From the NCBI GenBank assembly GCA_963720735.1, contig CAVRGL010000004.1, positions 18,243 to 82,242 of the forward strand: 64,000 nucleotides of DNA, in the 5' to 3' direction. Under the pieces are notes generated by a model, which saw only the letters and a list, made by a program, of their open reading frames with translations, had not been told where the DNA came from and did not search any database. Position 1 is the stretch's first letter. Each line of letters opens with the position of its first letter. This stretch comes from JBBRHQ01 sp963720735 (GTDB lineage Bacteria > Actinomycetota > Thermoleophilia > Solirubrobacterales > 70-9). Of the stretch, positions 1-6,475 are shown piece after piece. Made by a program: the position numbers and the translations under genes.

Positions 1-523
1 GATTGGCCCGCAGGTTCCACACCTTCATCGCCCGTCCGAGAATCCCGTGGATCATCGTCAGCCGCTTGTTGATCGTGCGGGGTGAGAGGCGGCCCTCGGC
101 CACCAGGGCATCGCGGTAACGCTCGATGCTCGCGGGCGGGATCGCCTCCAGCTTTCGGTCGGCCCCAAGATCGTCGATCAGGTTGGCCTCGACCGTCAGC
201 CGGTAGTCCCGCACCGTCGACCGCTTGCGCTTGCGGTCGTGCTCGATCCAGCGCAGCCACTCGCGGCAGGCGTCCTCCCAGGTCGCCCCGGTCGCCTGCT
301 GCTCGACTCGCTGGCCTCGCTCGACTTCGACCATGTACTCGCGCAGCCATCGCTCGGCGGTCGCCTTGGTGAAGTGGCCCGGTGGGCAGGTGCTCCGCTT
401 CGTCCAGGCCGGGCCGATCCGCTTCTTGGTGTCCTTGGTGCCGACCCGGACCCGCGCATACCAGACATCGCCACGGGCGAGCCTGCGCAGGAACACGCTC
501 CCGCTCAGGTAGTTGGTGCTCAT
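1..523 (-). CDS. Tyrosine integrase of the element (N-terminal part, cut by window edge)
   Basis: Site-specific recombinase expected to integrate and excise the surrounding element at the neighbouring tRNA gene. The frame is open from an ATG at 523 to position 1, giving about 174 residues. Residues 1-65 resemble the arm-binding domain of phage integrases (VWYARVRVGTKDTKKRIG). Residues 75-170 look like the SAM-like core-binding domain, including RKRKRSTVRDYRLTVEANL and RLSPRTINKRLTMIHGILG. The catalytic domain (R, HxxR and Y) would lie beyond the left edge and cannot be checked. The start directly follows a purine-rich GGGGGAAG. The helix-turn-helix gene upstream overlaps it, as is usual for excisionase-integrase pairs. 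The family is secure; activity cannot be judged. Confidence 0.85.
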   Translation of the reverse strand, partial: MSTNYLSGSVFLRRLARGDVWYARVRVGTKDTKKRIGPAWTKRSTCPPGHFTKATAERWLREYMVEVERGQRVEQQATGATWEDACREWLRWIEHDRKRKRSTVRDYRLTVEANLIDDLGADRKLEAIPPASIERYRDALVAEGRLSPRTINKRLTMIHGILGRAMKVWNLRAN

Positions 524-737
524 CACTTCCCCCATTCGTCAGGGTTGCCTTGCACCACTCGAGGCTACCGGCCCGGCAGCCTTCGAGCAGGGCAGCGAGG
601 TCGTCGTCGGTGAACACGATCTTCTGGGCCGTGAGGCGGCGGTGGGGCCACTTGCCCTCCCGGCACTTGCGCAGCACCGTCTCGCGGCTGACGCCGAGCA
701 GGTCGGCGATTTCCTGGGGCGAGTAGATCGTCGGCAT
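523..737 (-). CDS. Excisionase-like helix-turn-helix protein
   Basis: Small DNA-binding protein of the MerR/excisionase helix-turn-helix family, likely the recombination directionality factor of the element. The motif YSPQEIADLLGVSRETVLRK at residues 5-24 is followed by a wing (KWPHRRLTAQKIVFTDDDLAALL). The ATG at 737-735 overlaps the upstream stop as TGATG. After about 70 residues no stop appears: the frame stays open through the integrase in another phase. One extra G in the G5 run at 529-533 would create TGA at 525-523, overlapping the integrase ATG as TGATG. The 3' end given here assumes that reading. Confidence 0.75.
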
Positions 738-1687
738 CACGTCGCCCCCCCGGCCGGGAGCGCCCAGAGCAGCTCGGTGCGGTCACTCCGCTCCAGCTTG
801 AGCTGCTCGGCCCAGCGGTCGAGGTCGAGCCGGTCCCGGATCGCCTGCTCCACGATCTTGGCGAGCTGATCGGGCGGTAGGGCCTCCAGTTGGCAGGTGT
901 CGCCCGTCCAGGTCTTCGAGCGCCGGTCGCTTGCCTTGGCCGGGGCCGTGGGCAGCCCGTAAGCGGCCACCTGGGCGGCGCTGAGGGCCACCCGCACGGG
1001 CTCGATGGACAAGGTCTGCAAGCGCCTGTCGGCCTCCACGAACGCTGCCGCATCGGCGGCCATCGCCTCGAAGATCGACTCGCCGGAAGGGTCGAAGTCG
1101 CCGACGTGGAGCAGGATGGTGGGGACGCTGCGGGCGAGCGCCCGGTCGGCGATCCCCTTCACCGCGGTGAGCGAGACGAAGCCGCCCGCCGAGAACACCG
1201 CGACCGAGTAGAGCTCGGCGACGCGGGCGAGCTGCTCCAGCATCCCGGCCGCCTCGCACCACAGCTCGACTCGGACCGGCTGGCCCTCCTGCCGATCCCG
1301 GCGGTAGCCGTTGGCCCGCCGCACGGTGTCATCCCAGAAGTCCGCCGGGCTCGGGTAGTAGTCGCGGCGGGCGGTGACTACGCCGTCGTCACGGATCGCC
1401 TCGAAGTCGATCAGGCGGGCGCGGCGGGCTCGCCCCAGGTGCTCGCACAGCCGCTTGTAGGCGCGCTGATCCTTCGGGTAGTCGTGGGTGGCGACCAGCC
1501 GGTAGAAGATTTGGCGGATGGTCAGCGGCAGGTAGTCCTGGTACTCCGCGAGAACCTGATCGACCCCGTCCAGTAGCTTCCGGGTCTTGGCCTGGGGCTG
1601 CCCAATCCGCGTACCCACGCGGGCGCCGGTGAGCGTTTTCACGACCGGTCGGTATTTCGGGACCGCCGCCCCAGCCGAACAGGTCAA
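737..1687 (-). CDS. TOPRIM protein resembling topoisomerase VI subunit A (Mini-A type)
   Basis: A 316-residue protein with the two halves of a topoisomerase VI A/Spo11 subunit. A winged-helix segment has LTIRQIFYRLV at residues 55-65, where Tyr62 sits in the position of the catalytic tyrosine. A TOPRIM domain has VELWCEA (Glu141 or Glu145) and HVGDFDPSGESIFEAM (Asp197, Asp199). CQLEALPPDQL near 265-275 matches the conserved C-terminal region of that family. No B (ATPase) subunit is nearby. Stand-alone short A subunits called Mini-A are known from mobile elements. The start is uncertain: an ATG at 1730, coupled by ATGA to the upstream gene, opens a good N-terminus (MKAADLPRLPLEDVFDLFGW) in another frame. 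One base less in CCC (1659-1661) would join the two frames. Confidence 0.7.
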   Translation of the reverse strand: MTCSAGAAVPKYRPVVKTLTGARVGTRIGQPQAKTRKLLDGVDQVLAEYQDYLPLTIRQIFYRLVATHDYPKDQRAYKRLCEHLGRARRARLIDFEAIRDDGVVTARRDYYPSPADFWDDTVRRANGYRRDRQEGQPVRVELWCEAAGMLEQLARVAELYSVAVFSAGGFVSLTAVKGIADRALARSVPTILLHVGDFDPSGESIFEAMAADAAAFVEADRRLQTLSIEPVRVALSAAQVAAYGLPTAPAKASDRRSKTWTGDTCQLEALPPDQLAKIVEQAIRDRLDLDRWAEQLKLERSDRTELLWALPAGGAT

Positions 1688-1726
1688 ACACGTCCTCCAG
1701 CGGGAGCCGTGGCAGGTCGGCCGCCT

Positions 1727-2206
1727 TCATCGCTGCGCCTCCGGGGCGACAGCCGCGAGGTCTACATGGTGGTGATCACGGTCCTGATCACGGTCCTGAT
1801 CCCCGCCGCCAGCGGGGCCGGATGATTCGCCGGGGTCGTCTGAGGACGAACTGCTGCGGGTGGCGCGGCGGGAGCCAGGGCGCCGGGCATTTGCCCCACT
1901 ACGCGGAGCATGGCCGGAAGGGCTCCGGGTTAGCCAGTCGGCGCGAGTCTCGGGGCCGTGGCCGGTGTCACGCTCGATCCCCGGCAGGCGGCCCGCCTCC
2001 CAGGATCGGTTCAGCCTGCGGGTGGCGCGACTGTTGCAAACGCGGATCGCCCGGCGGGCGCCGGGGGAGCCCTGCCGCTTGGCGCGGACGACCTCGACCC
2101 TCGCCAGCTTCGCCTCGTCGCCGTCGCGGCGGTTCAGCTCGCGGAGCGCGGGAACGTCGCCCCTGATCGCGAGGAGGGCTAGCTCATCAACGGAGCGGCG
2201 GCGCAA
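1727..2206 (-). CDS. Hypothetical protein of the element, Arg-rich with low-complexity C-terminus
   Basis: I do not recognise this 159-residue protein. The first 75 residues are ordered and basic (VDELALLAIRGDVPALREL), and the rest is Arg/Ser/Asp-rich and probably unstructured. It starts at TTG 2206 with the good ribosome site AAGGTGA seven bases upstream. It ends by an ATGA overlap with the short frame that may be the true N-terminus of the TOPRIM protein, so the two are probably translationally coupled. Near the C-terminus the QDRDQDRDHH stretch is encoded by a 12-bp tandem repeat. Function unknown; its position next to a topoisomerase-like gene and the excisionase suggests a DNA transaction role, which is inference only. 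Confidence 0.5.
   Translation of the reverse strand: MRRRSVDELALLAIRGDVPALRELNRRDGDEAKLARVEVVRAKRQGSPGARRAIRVCNSRATRRLNRSWEAGRLPGIERDTGHGPETRADWLTRSPSGHAPRSGANARRPGSRRATRSSSSSDDPGESSGPAGGGDQDRDQDRDHHHVDLAAVAPEAQR
1773..1800. repeat. 12-bp tandem repeat (TGATCACGGTCC)
   Basis: TGATCACGGTCC occurs twice in a row plus four more bases (TGAT). Each unit contains the palindrome TGATCA. It lies inside the unknown 159-residue gene and encodes an Asp-Arg-Asp-Gln pattern on the minus strand. Confidence 0.7.
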
Positions 2207-2482
2207 CGGTAGTCACCTTCGGGTTGAACATTCATGCGCCTCAAAGGTTTTCGAACGGCCCGGTCGGAACGAGCGACGCCGCCCCGAAGGGCGGCGCCTG
2301 CATGAACGCTCTTTCCGGTCGGCAGGTGAAGGCAAGAAGCCGACGCGAAGGGACTAGGGGAACAAAGCTACCTGCCGCTGCGGCCGGAACCCTCGCCAGC
2401 CACGGCCCCGGCGAAGGGAAAGACACGCGGCCCCCGATCGGAAGGCCGCAGATCGCCTCTCAGGGCGCCGCCCCCGCAGGAC

Positions 2483-2758
2483 CTAGACCAAGGACGGCCG
2501 CACTTTGCAGCTCTCGGGCAAGTAGCTCCTGACCAGGCTGGACGCCTCGGCCGGACTATGGGCCCTGACCCTGACCGCGATCCGCATGCCCTCGACACCG
2601 GCGCCGGGGTAGCGGGTTGATATGTGCGGGCCGAGCACCTTGATGTCGGGCGAACGATCCATTTCACGCAGAGCAGGCTCTAGGGCCTTGCCCTCGACTA
2701 TCAGCTCAAATGTCTCTGCCGCCACCAAATACTCCCTACCAACGAACGCGGGGGGCAT
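2483..2758 (-). CDS. Hypothetical protein, 91 aa
   Basis: Unrecognised small alpha/beta protein. It has normal composition, balanced charges and alternating hydrophobic strands (FELIVEGKAL, MRIAVRVRAHS, EASSLVRSYLP), so it reads as real coding sequence rather than a shadow frame. It starts with ATG at 2758. The 276 bases downstream, to the next gene start at 2206, hold no convincing frame and probably contain the promoter of the following genes. There is a short GC-rich inverted repeat (GGCGCCGCCCTTCGGGGCGGCG, minus strand) near 2277-2298. Function unknown. Confidence 0.55.
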   Translation of the reverse strand: MPPAFVGREYLVAAETFELIVEGKALEPALREMDRSPDIKVLGPHISTRYPGAGVEGMRIAVRVRAHSPAEASSLVRSYLPESCKVRPSLV

Positions 2759-3047
2759 CGGAGGGCTTGCGGTCCGCGGGCATTAGAACTCTCAGGGCGC
2801 TGCTCCCCGGCGGGGAGGGAAAGATTCGGCCCCGACGCCGAATAGGGACAACGCCGGGGCCGAAATCTGCTCGGGGAGAGGAATCCGCCCCCGAGCTTGT
2901 GTCTCCGGGCTATGAACGGCGCGGCCCGACCCGAGCTTGTGGGCCTCGATCAGCTCGATCGCGACGACTTGGCGCCAGCGAGAGGGTTGGTAACGGCGTG
3001 GTGAACCTCGCGCAATCCCGCGCTAAGGTCGGAGATGGCGGGAAAAG

Positions 3048-3326
3048 TCAGGTCCCGGCCGTCATGTCCCGGAGATGGCCGAGCTCGGCGGCCTTCGACC
3101 GTCGCTCGCGGAGCGCCAGGAGCTGCTCGAAGTAGGCCAGCGCCAGCCGGTCGCAGGTTTCGGCGACGCCGTAGAGCGGGTTGCTTCGACGCTGCCCGGT
3201 GCTGCCCGGGATCAGCGGCTGGCGATCGGCAGCGGCCAGGGCCTTCTTCGCCGCCGTCAAGTTGGCCTCGTAGCGGTCGAGCAGGCCGCGTTCTTCTAGG
3301 TCGGGGCGATCGTCGTTGTCAGTCAC
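3048..3326 (-). CDS. P27-like phage terminase small subunit (tentative)
   Basis: A 92-residue protein starting at GTG 3326 with AAGGG about nine bases upstream. Residues 42-75 (TGQRRSNPLYGVAETCDRLA then YFEQLLALRER) match the pattern of the C-terminal part of P27-family small terminase subunits, which have a GQ..NPL motif, then a long helix and an R-rich end. Such proteins recognise phage DNA for packaging. The N-terminal helix-turn-helix of full-length members is absent, so this is short for the family. It may instead be a regulator derived from it. It lies downstream of the capsid gene, but no large terminase is seen. Confidence 0.45.
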   Translation of the reverse strand: MTDNDDRPDLEERGLLDRYEANLTAAKKALAAADRQPLIPGSTGQRRSNPLYGVAETCDRLALAYFEQLLALRERRSKAAELGHLRDMTAGT

Positions 3327-3597
3327 GAAAAAATCCCTTCAGAGAATCCCGCCGGATTTCGCCATTTCCTCTGGCCGCCGGGCATGGGGTGAGTGGGCGC
3401 CGCCCTTTCGTGATCGCGCCGCCCCCCGTCGCAGCGCCTCCGGTGCCCCAGTCTGGAAGGAAACTCGGGCGGGAGGCACTTCCCCCAGGGGTCATAACGG
3501 ACGAGACTCCCCGTGTCCCGGATCGCGGTCCGGACCGCAAACCTAGCCCGGCTCCTGCGAGCAGGCAAGGACGAAGTTCGGCCAGGGCGGCTCACAG
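3327..3597. other. Non-coding stretch between capsid-side and terminase-like genes
   Basis: With the doubtful small ORF to its right, this leaves up to about 500 bases without a convincing gene. GC-rich frames on both strands are open but have Arg/Pro/Ser shadow composition. I see no tRNA, no clear terminator and no recognisable repeat. Confidence 0.4.
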
Positions 3598-3838
3598 CTA
3601 CCGCAGCGCCACCAGGATCAGGACGGCGACGGTGACGTAGGCGATCGTCAGCCGATGGCCCCGAGCCCAGCGGACGGCGCGCCTGTATCCGGAATCCCGA
3701 CGCGCTGCGGAGGCAGGAGCAGCGCGCCGGGGTCCGGTACTGATCGGCGGGAGGCGCCGATGCGGCCATCCCGGCGAAGGGCAACCCCGGGGGCGGACCG
3801 GCCGCACGGCTTCGACCTCCCACACGTCTAGCCGATCA
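3598..3838 (-). CDS. Possible small single-pass membrane protein (doubtful)
   Basis: A minus-strand frame runs from inside the capsid gene end to 3598. Its last 25 residues form a basic stretch followed by a hydrophobic helix, RLTIAYVTVAVLILVALR. That is what a small C-terminally anchored membrane protein would look like, and lysis or holin-like proteins often sit beside capsid genes. The rest is Arg/Pro-rich and could be a shadow. The start cannot be decided, and the position given is an approximate GTG region just after the capsid stop. I give it low weight. Confidence 0.2.
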
Positions 3839-4994
3839 CGTAGGCGCCCGTTGCCGACCTGATCGAAGCGACACATTCCACTTCGCAGCGCAGGCGGATC
3901 AAGTTCCGCTCCATGCCCGAGTAAGGGTCGCTCAAGATCGAGCCAGCGCCGGTCAGCAGGATTCCGAGCCGCAGAGGATCGAGGATCAGGGGCTTGTCAA
4001 CTGCCTCGCTCTCGACCACGGTCAAGCTCCAAAGCGGGCTCGCTGATCCGGAATCCCGGACGACGAAGACAAAGGCGTCGTCGGCGCCGGTCGTGGAGAG
4101 GTCAAGATCGGCGCTGTCATCGGGCGAGACGGCTAACACCGATGGGCTCGAACCGAGAGCCCTGTGGGCCGCGACGCCTCGGCGCACCTGTTCAATCAGG
4201 CCGGTTCCCGTCGATCCCGAGGCCGGGGAGCTGGCGGTTATCACGTCCACAACGTGCTGATCAATCTCCAAATCCAGCTTGCGCCTCATCTCCTGTTCGA
4301 GGAAGGCCGCCAGCGAACTCTCATTCGCCAGGACGCGCTGAGGGATGCCGCTGGCGGTGATGGCGAACATCCGAGCCACGGGCGTGACCAATGCCACCGA
4401 TGCGCCGAGGTCAGCTTTCGTCGAAGTCTCATCGACGTCGCGCTCGATGCCGCTGATCGGGTCGCTTGAAAATGTCACCCGGTAGTCGGAGCCGGTGACT
4501 TCGCCCGGCGCCGGGAACGACTCCTGCGGCAGCGCCCACGGATACAAGATCGTGCGGCTTGCCGCCCGGTCCAGCGGTGTGCGGACGCTGATCGGGGTCG
4601 CGGTGCCCGAGGTCGTGGAGGTCGTGGCGCCCGAGGTTGCGGGAGCCTGGGCCCGCAACAGCGAGCTGCCCGGCAGGTCCACCCGGGTCGTCTCGTTGCC
4701 TTGAAGGCCCGCTGCGGCTGTCCGCCAGCCGTTCTCACCGCCGGGGAGCAGTCCACCGCCGGGTCGGCCAGCGGCTTCCAGATCGCCCAGCTCTGTCACC
4801 AACGCAGCCAACTCCCGCTCGGTCCGGCTGATGTCTGCGTCGAAATCCCGCACGGCCTGCTCGGCATTTTCGGCGGCGCCAGGGTCAGCGAGGCGGGCCT
4901 GGGCAGCGAGCTTGGCGACCTTCGCGGCCCTCGACCGCTCGGCGCGAAGCTGGCGCAGCTTTGCATCCCGTTGAGTTACTTCGTCCTTGAGCAA
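3828..4994 (-). CDS. HK97-fold phage major capsid protein
   Basis: Shell protein of tailed-phage-type particles, 388 residues. Residues 1-75 are a charged coiled coil (VTQRDAKLRQLRAERSRAAK), typical of the scaffolding delta domain that is removed during assembly. A linker of Ala/Thr/Ser follows. Residues 140-388 have the HK97 layout: an E-loop-like region with SGIERDVDETSTKADLGASV, a spine helix region (LAAFLEQEMRRKLDLEIDQH), the A-domain region with PLRLGILLTG, and a closing strand set DPYSGMERNLIRLRCEVECV. No protease or portal gene is adjacent. It could serve as the element's own capsid or interfere with a helper phage. Confidence 0.8.
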   Translation of the reverse strand: MLKDEVTQRDAKLRQLRAERSRAAKVAKLAAQARLADPGAAENAEQAVRDFDADISRTERELAALVTELGDLEAAGRPGGGLLPGGENGWRTAAAGLQGNETTRVDLPGSSLLRAQAPATSGATTSTTSGTATPISVRTPLDRAASRTILYPWALPQESFPAPGEVTGSDYRVTFSSDPISGIERDVDETSTKADLGASVALVTPVARMFAITASGIPQRVLANESSLAAFLEQEMRRKLDLEIDQHVVDVITASSPASGSTGTGLIEQVRRGVAAHRALGSSPSVLAVSPDDSADLDLSTTGADDAFVFVVRDSGSASPLWSLTVVESEAVDKPLILDPLRLGILLTGAGSILSDPYSGMERNLIRLRCEVECVASIRSATGAYVIG

Positions 4995-5114
4995 TGTCTA
5001 CCTCCGAAAATACGTCGGCGCGACTGCTCCAGGGTGGTCCGCGCTACTTGATCGTGTTCCTCCGAGTGTGGCGCCGGTCCCGGCGGCAACGGTCCGGGAC
5101 TTCGCCCAGGCGTA

Positions 5115-5609
5115 CTACTCCGGGTCGTCGTCCTCCCGCGCCAGCGGGTCCGGCATGGCCTTTGCGAGCACCCTGGTGCCGTCCGGCAGGACCCGGATGC
5201 AGCCGATGCTGGCTCCGCTCGTTCCGACGATGTGGAGGTCGTCCTTGGCGCAGGCGATGAAGCAGCCCGGGCCGCCGTCGATCCCGCCGCCATCGACAAG
5301 CAGGGCCTCGTGGCCATCGTCGAGCGTGGTCCACTCGATCGAATGCTGATCGAGGTCAAGTTCGGGCAAGCGTTTCTCGACCCTGTCGAGCAACTCCATG
5401 CGGTCCTTGTCGCGCTGATTCATCGTCTTGGCGAGCATCCCACTTCGACCGGCGGCAGTCGGGCGCCGGGCGATCAGTTTCTGTACCTGGTCCTCGGCCT
5501 CGGCTCGCTCCAGCACATTGAGGTCAAGGGAGTCATAGAGGACGCGGCGCTGGATCGGATTCAGGGTCACCAACTTGTTGAGGTCGAGTGAGTGTTGGTG
5601 TTGGGGCAT
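5115..5609 (-). CDS. Hypothetical protein, first gene of the element operon
   Basis: Unrecognised 164-residue acidic protein. The N-terminal half is helical and charged (NPIQRRVLYDSLDLNVLERA). The C-terminal half has beta character with glycines (ALLVDGGGIDGGPGCFIACA then SIGCIRVLPDGTRVLAKAMP). It lies immediately upstream of the capsid gene, where phages often place a protease, scaffold or small structural gene. No catalytic Ser-His-Asp pattern of a capsid protease is evident. It is the gene of the element nearest the tRNA. Confidence 0.55.
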   Translation of the reverse strand: MPQHQHSLDLNKLVTLNPIQRRVLYDSLDLNVLERAEAEDQVQKLIARRPTAAGRSGMLAKTMNQRDKDRMELLDRVEKRLPELDLDQHSIEWTTLDDGHEALLVDGGGIDGGPGCFIACAKDDLHIVGTSGASIGCIRVLPDGTRVLAKAMPDPLAREDDDPE

Positions 5610-6159
5610 GGTTGAAGTCTGGCCCCTGCTGCCGCCGGAACCGCTGCCCGGTTCGACCCTGGGCTGCCGGTATCGAGGACACGTTGGGGCGCCAGGGCGT
5701 ACTGCCCCCGGTGAAGGGAGCAGTTACGCCAACGGTGCCGTACAACTGAGGTATCGGGTATGCCGTATGGCGTCGAGCTTCAAGCGCGTCCAGGTCTGTC
5801 TTTACCGCGCACGGTGTTGCCACCGATTCGCTCGACCTGCCCTGCCTTGCGGCAAACAGGACGGGGCCAAATAGGAATCTGGAAAGCCCTCCGCTCTCGC
5901 TCGCTTTCACGTGCTCGGGATGTAGCCGTCACCGGGGCGGAGGATCGCGGTCGGTCTGGATCGCCGACCGGCGCTGGGAGGCGTTGCCACAACGATTAGT
6001 CGATGGCGCCCCCCGTGAGGAAGGACGGCGCGGCCCTGGGGGAAGTTGCAAGGCAACCCGCAGAGGCCGCGCCGCGATGCACCCTAGCTCGCCTTGCGTG
6101 GGGCCACGTTTGGGGCCAAGTGGCAAGGCGGCACAAGCGCAAACCGCTCTGGAATCGGA
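5610..6159. other. Element end: non-coding attachment-site region
   Basis: About 550 bases between the last element gene and the tRNA 3' end hold no convincing frame. They contain clustered inverted repeats and four GCAAGGC heptamers: 5844-5850 and 6091-6097 in reverse orientation, 6048-6054 and 6123-6129 forward. This is the arrangement expected for an integrase attachment arm plus the promoter of the leftward operon. The matching left attachment copy lies outside the window. Confidence 0.5.
6026..6075. repeat. Nested inverted repeat next to the attachment site
   Basis: An outer arm GGCGCGGCC pairs with GGCCGCGCC about 30 bases further on. Inside it lies the perfect small hairpin GTTGC-AAG-GCAAC. 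It sits about 90 bases from the tRNA 3' end, inside the presumed attachment arm. It could be a binding site for integrase or excisionase, or a transcription stop at the element border. Confidence 0.55.
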
Positions 6160-6233
6160 TGGGCCGGGCAGGACTCGAACCTGCGACCGACGGATTATGA
6201 GTCCGCTGCTCTGACCAGCTGAGCTACCGGCCC
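6160..6233 (-). tRNA. tRNA with CAT anticodon (Ile2 or elongator Met), element insertion site
   Basis: A full cloverleaf can be drawn: acceptor GGGCCGG/CCGGCCC with discriminator A, D arm AGCTCAGCTGGTCAGAGC, anticodon loop CTCATAA, and T arm GCAGGTTCGAGTCCTGC. The anticodon is CAT. The anticodon stem lacks the three G-C pairs of the initiator tRNA, and position 1 pairs with 72, so it is not fMet. The T-arm sequence resembles the lysidine-modified Ile2 tRNA more than elongator Met, but I cannot decide. The 3' end faces the integrative element. Confidence 0.9.
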
Positions 6234-6475
6234 GTGGGGGTTGATTATGGCTCTACTGCGGGGATTCGTGCTTCGCCTTCGGACGGCTCGCAGGAGCCGC
6301 TGAAGGCTCCGAACCGCTCCCGCTGCCCATTGCTGCCCAATCAAAGGCTTGGCCGCCCCTGATAGACGAATTCTTCGGGGCCTTCGCTGCGGAATGCAAC
6401 CCAATAAGCCTGGGTCGTCTGGACCGCTTGGCGATCCTTCTCCAGCCTGCACGATCGACGCGTTCACGGAGCTGC

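Noticed and set aside
6160..6233. Initiator tRNA-fMet
   Set aside because: Acceptor position 1 pairs normally and the anticodon stem lacks the three G-C pairs of initiators.
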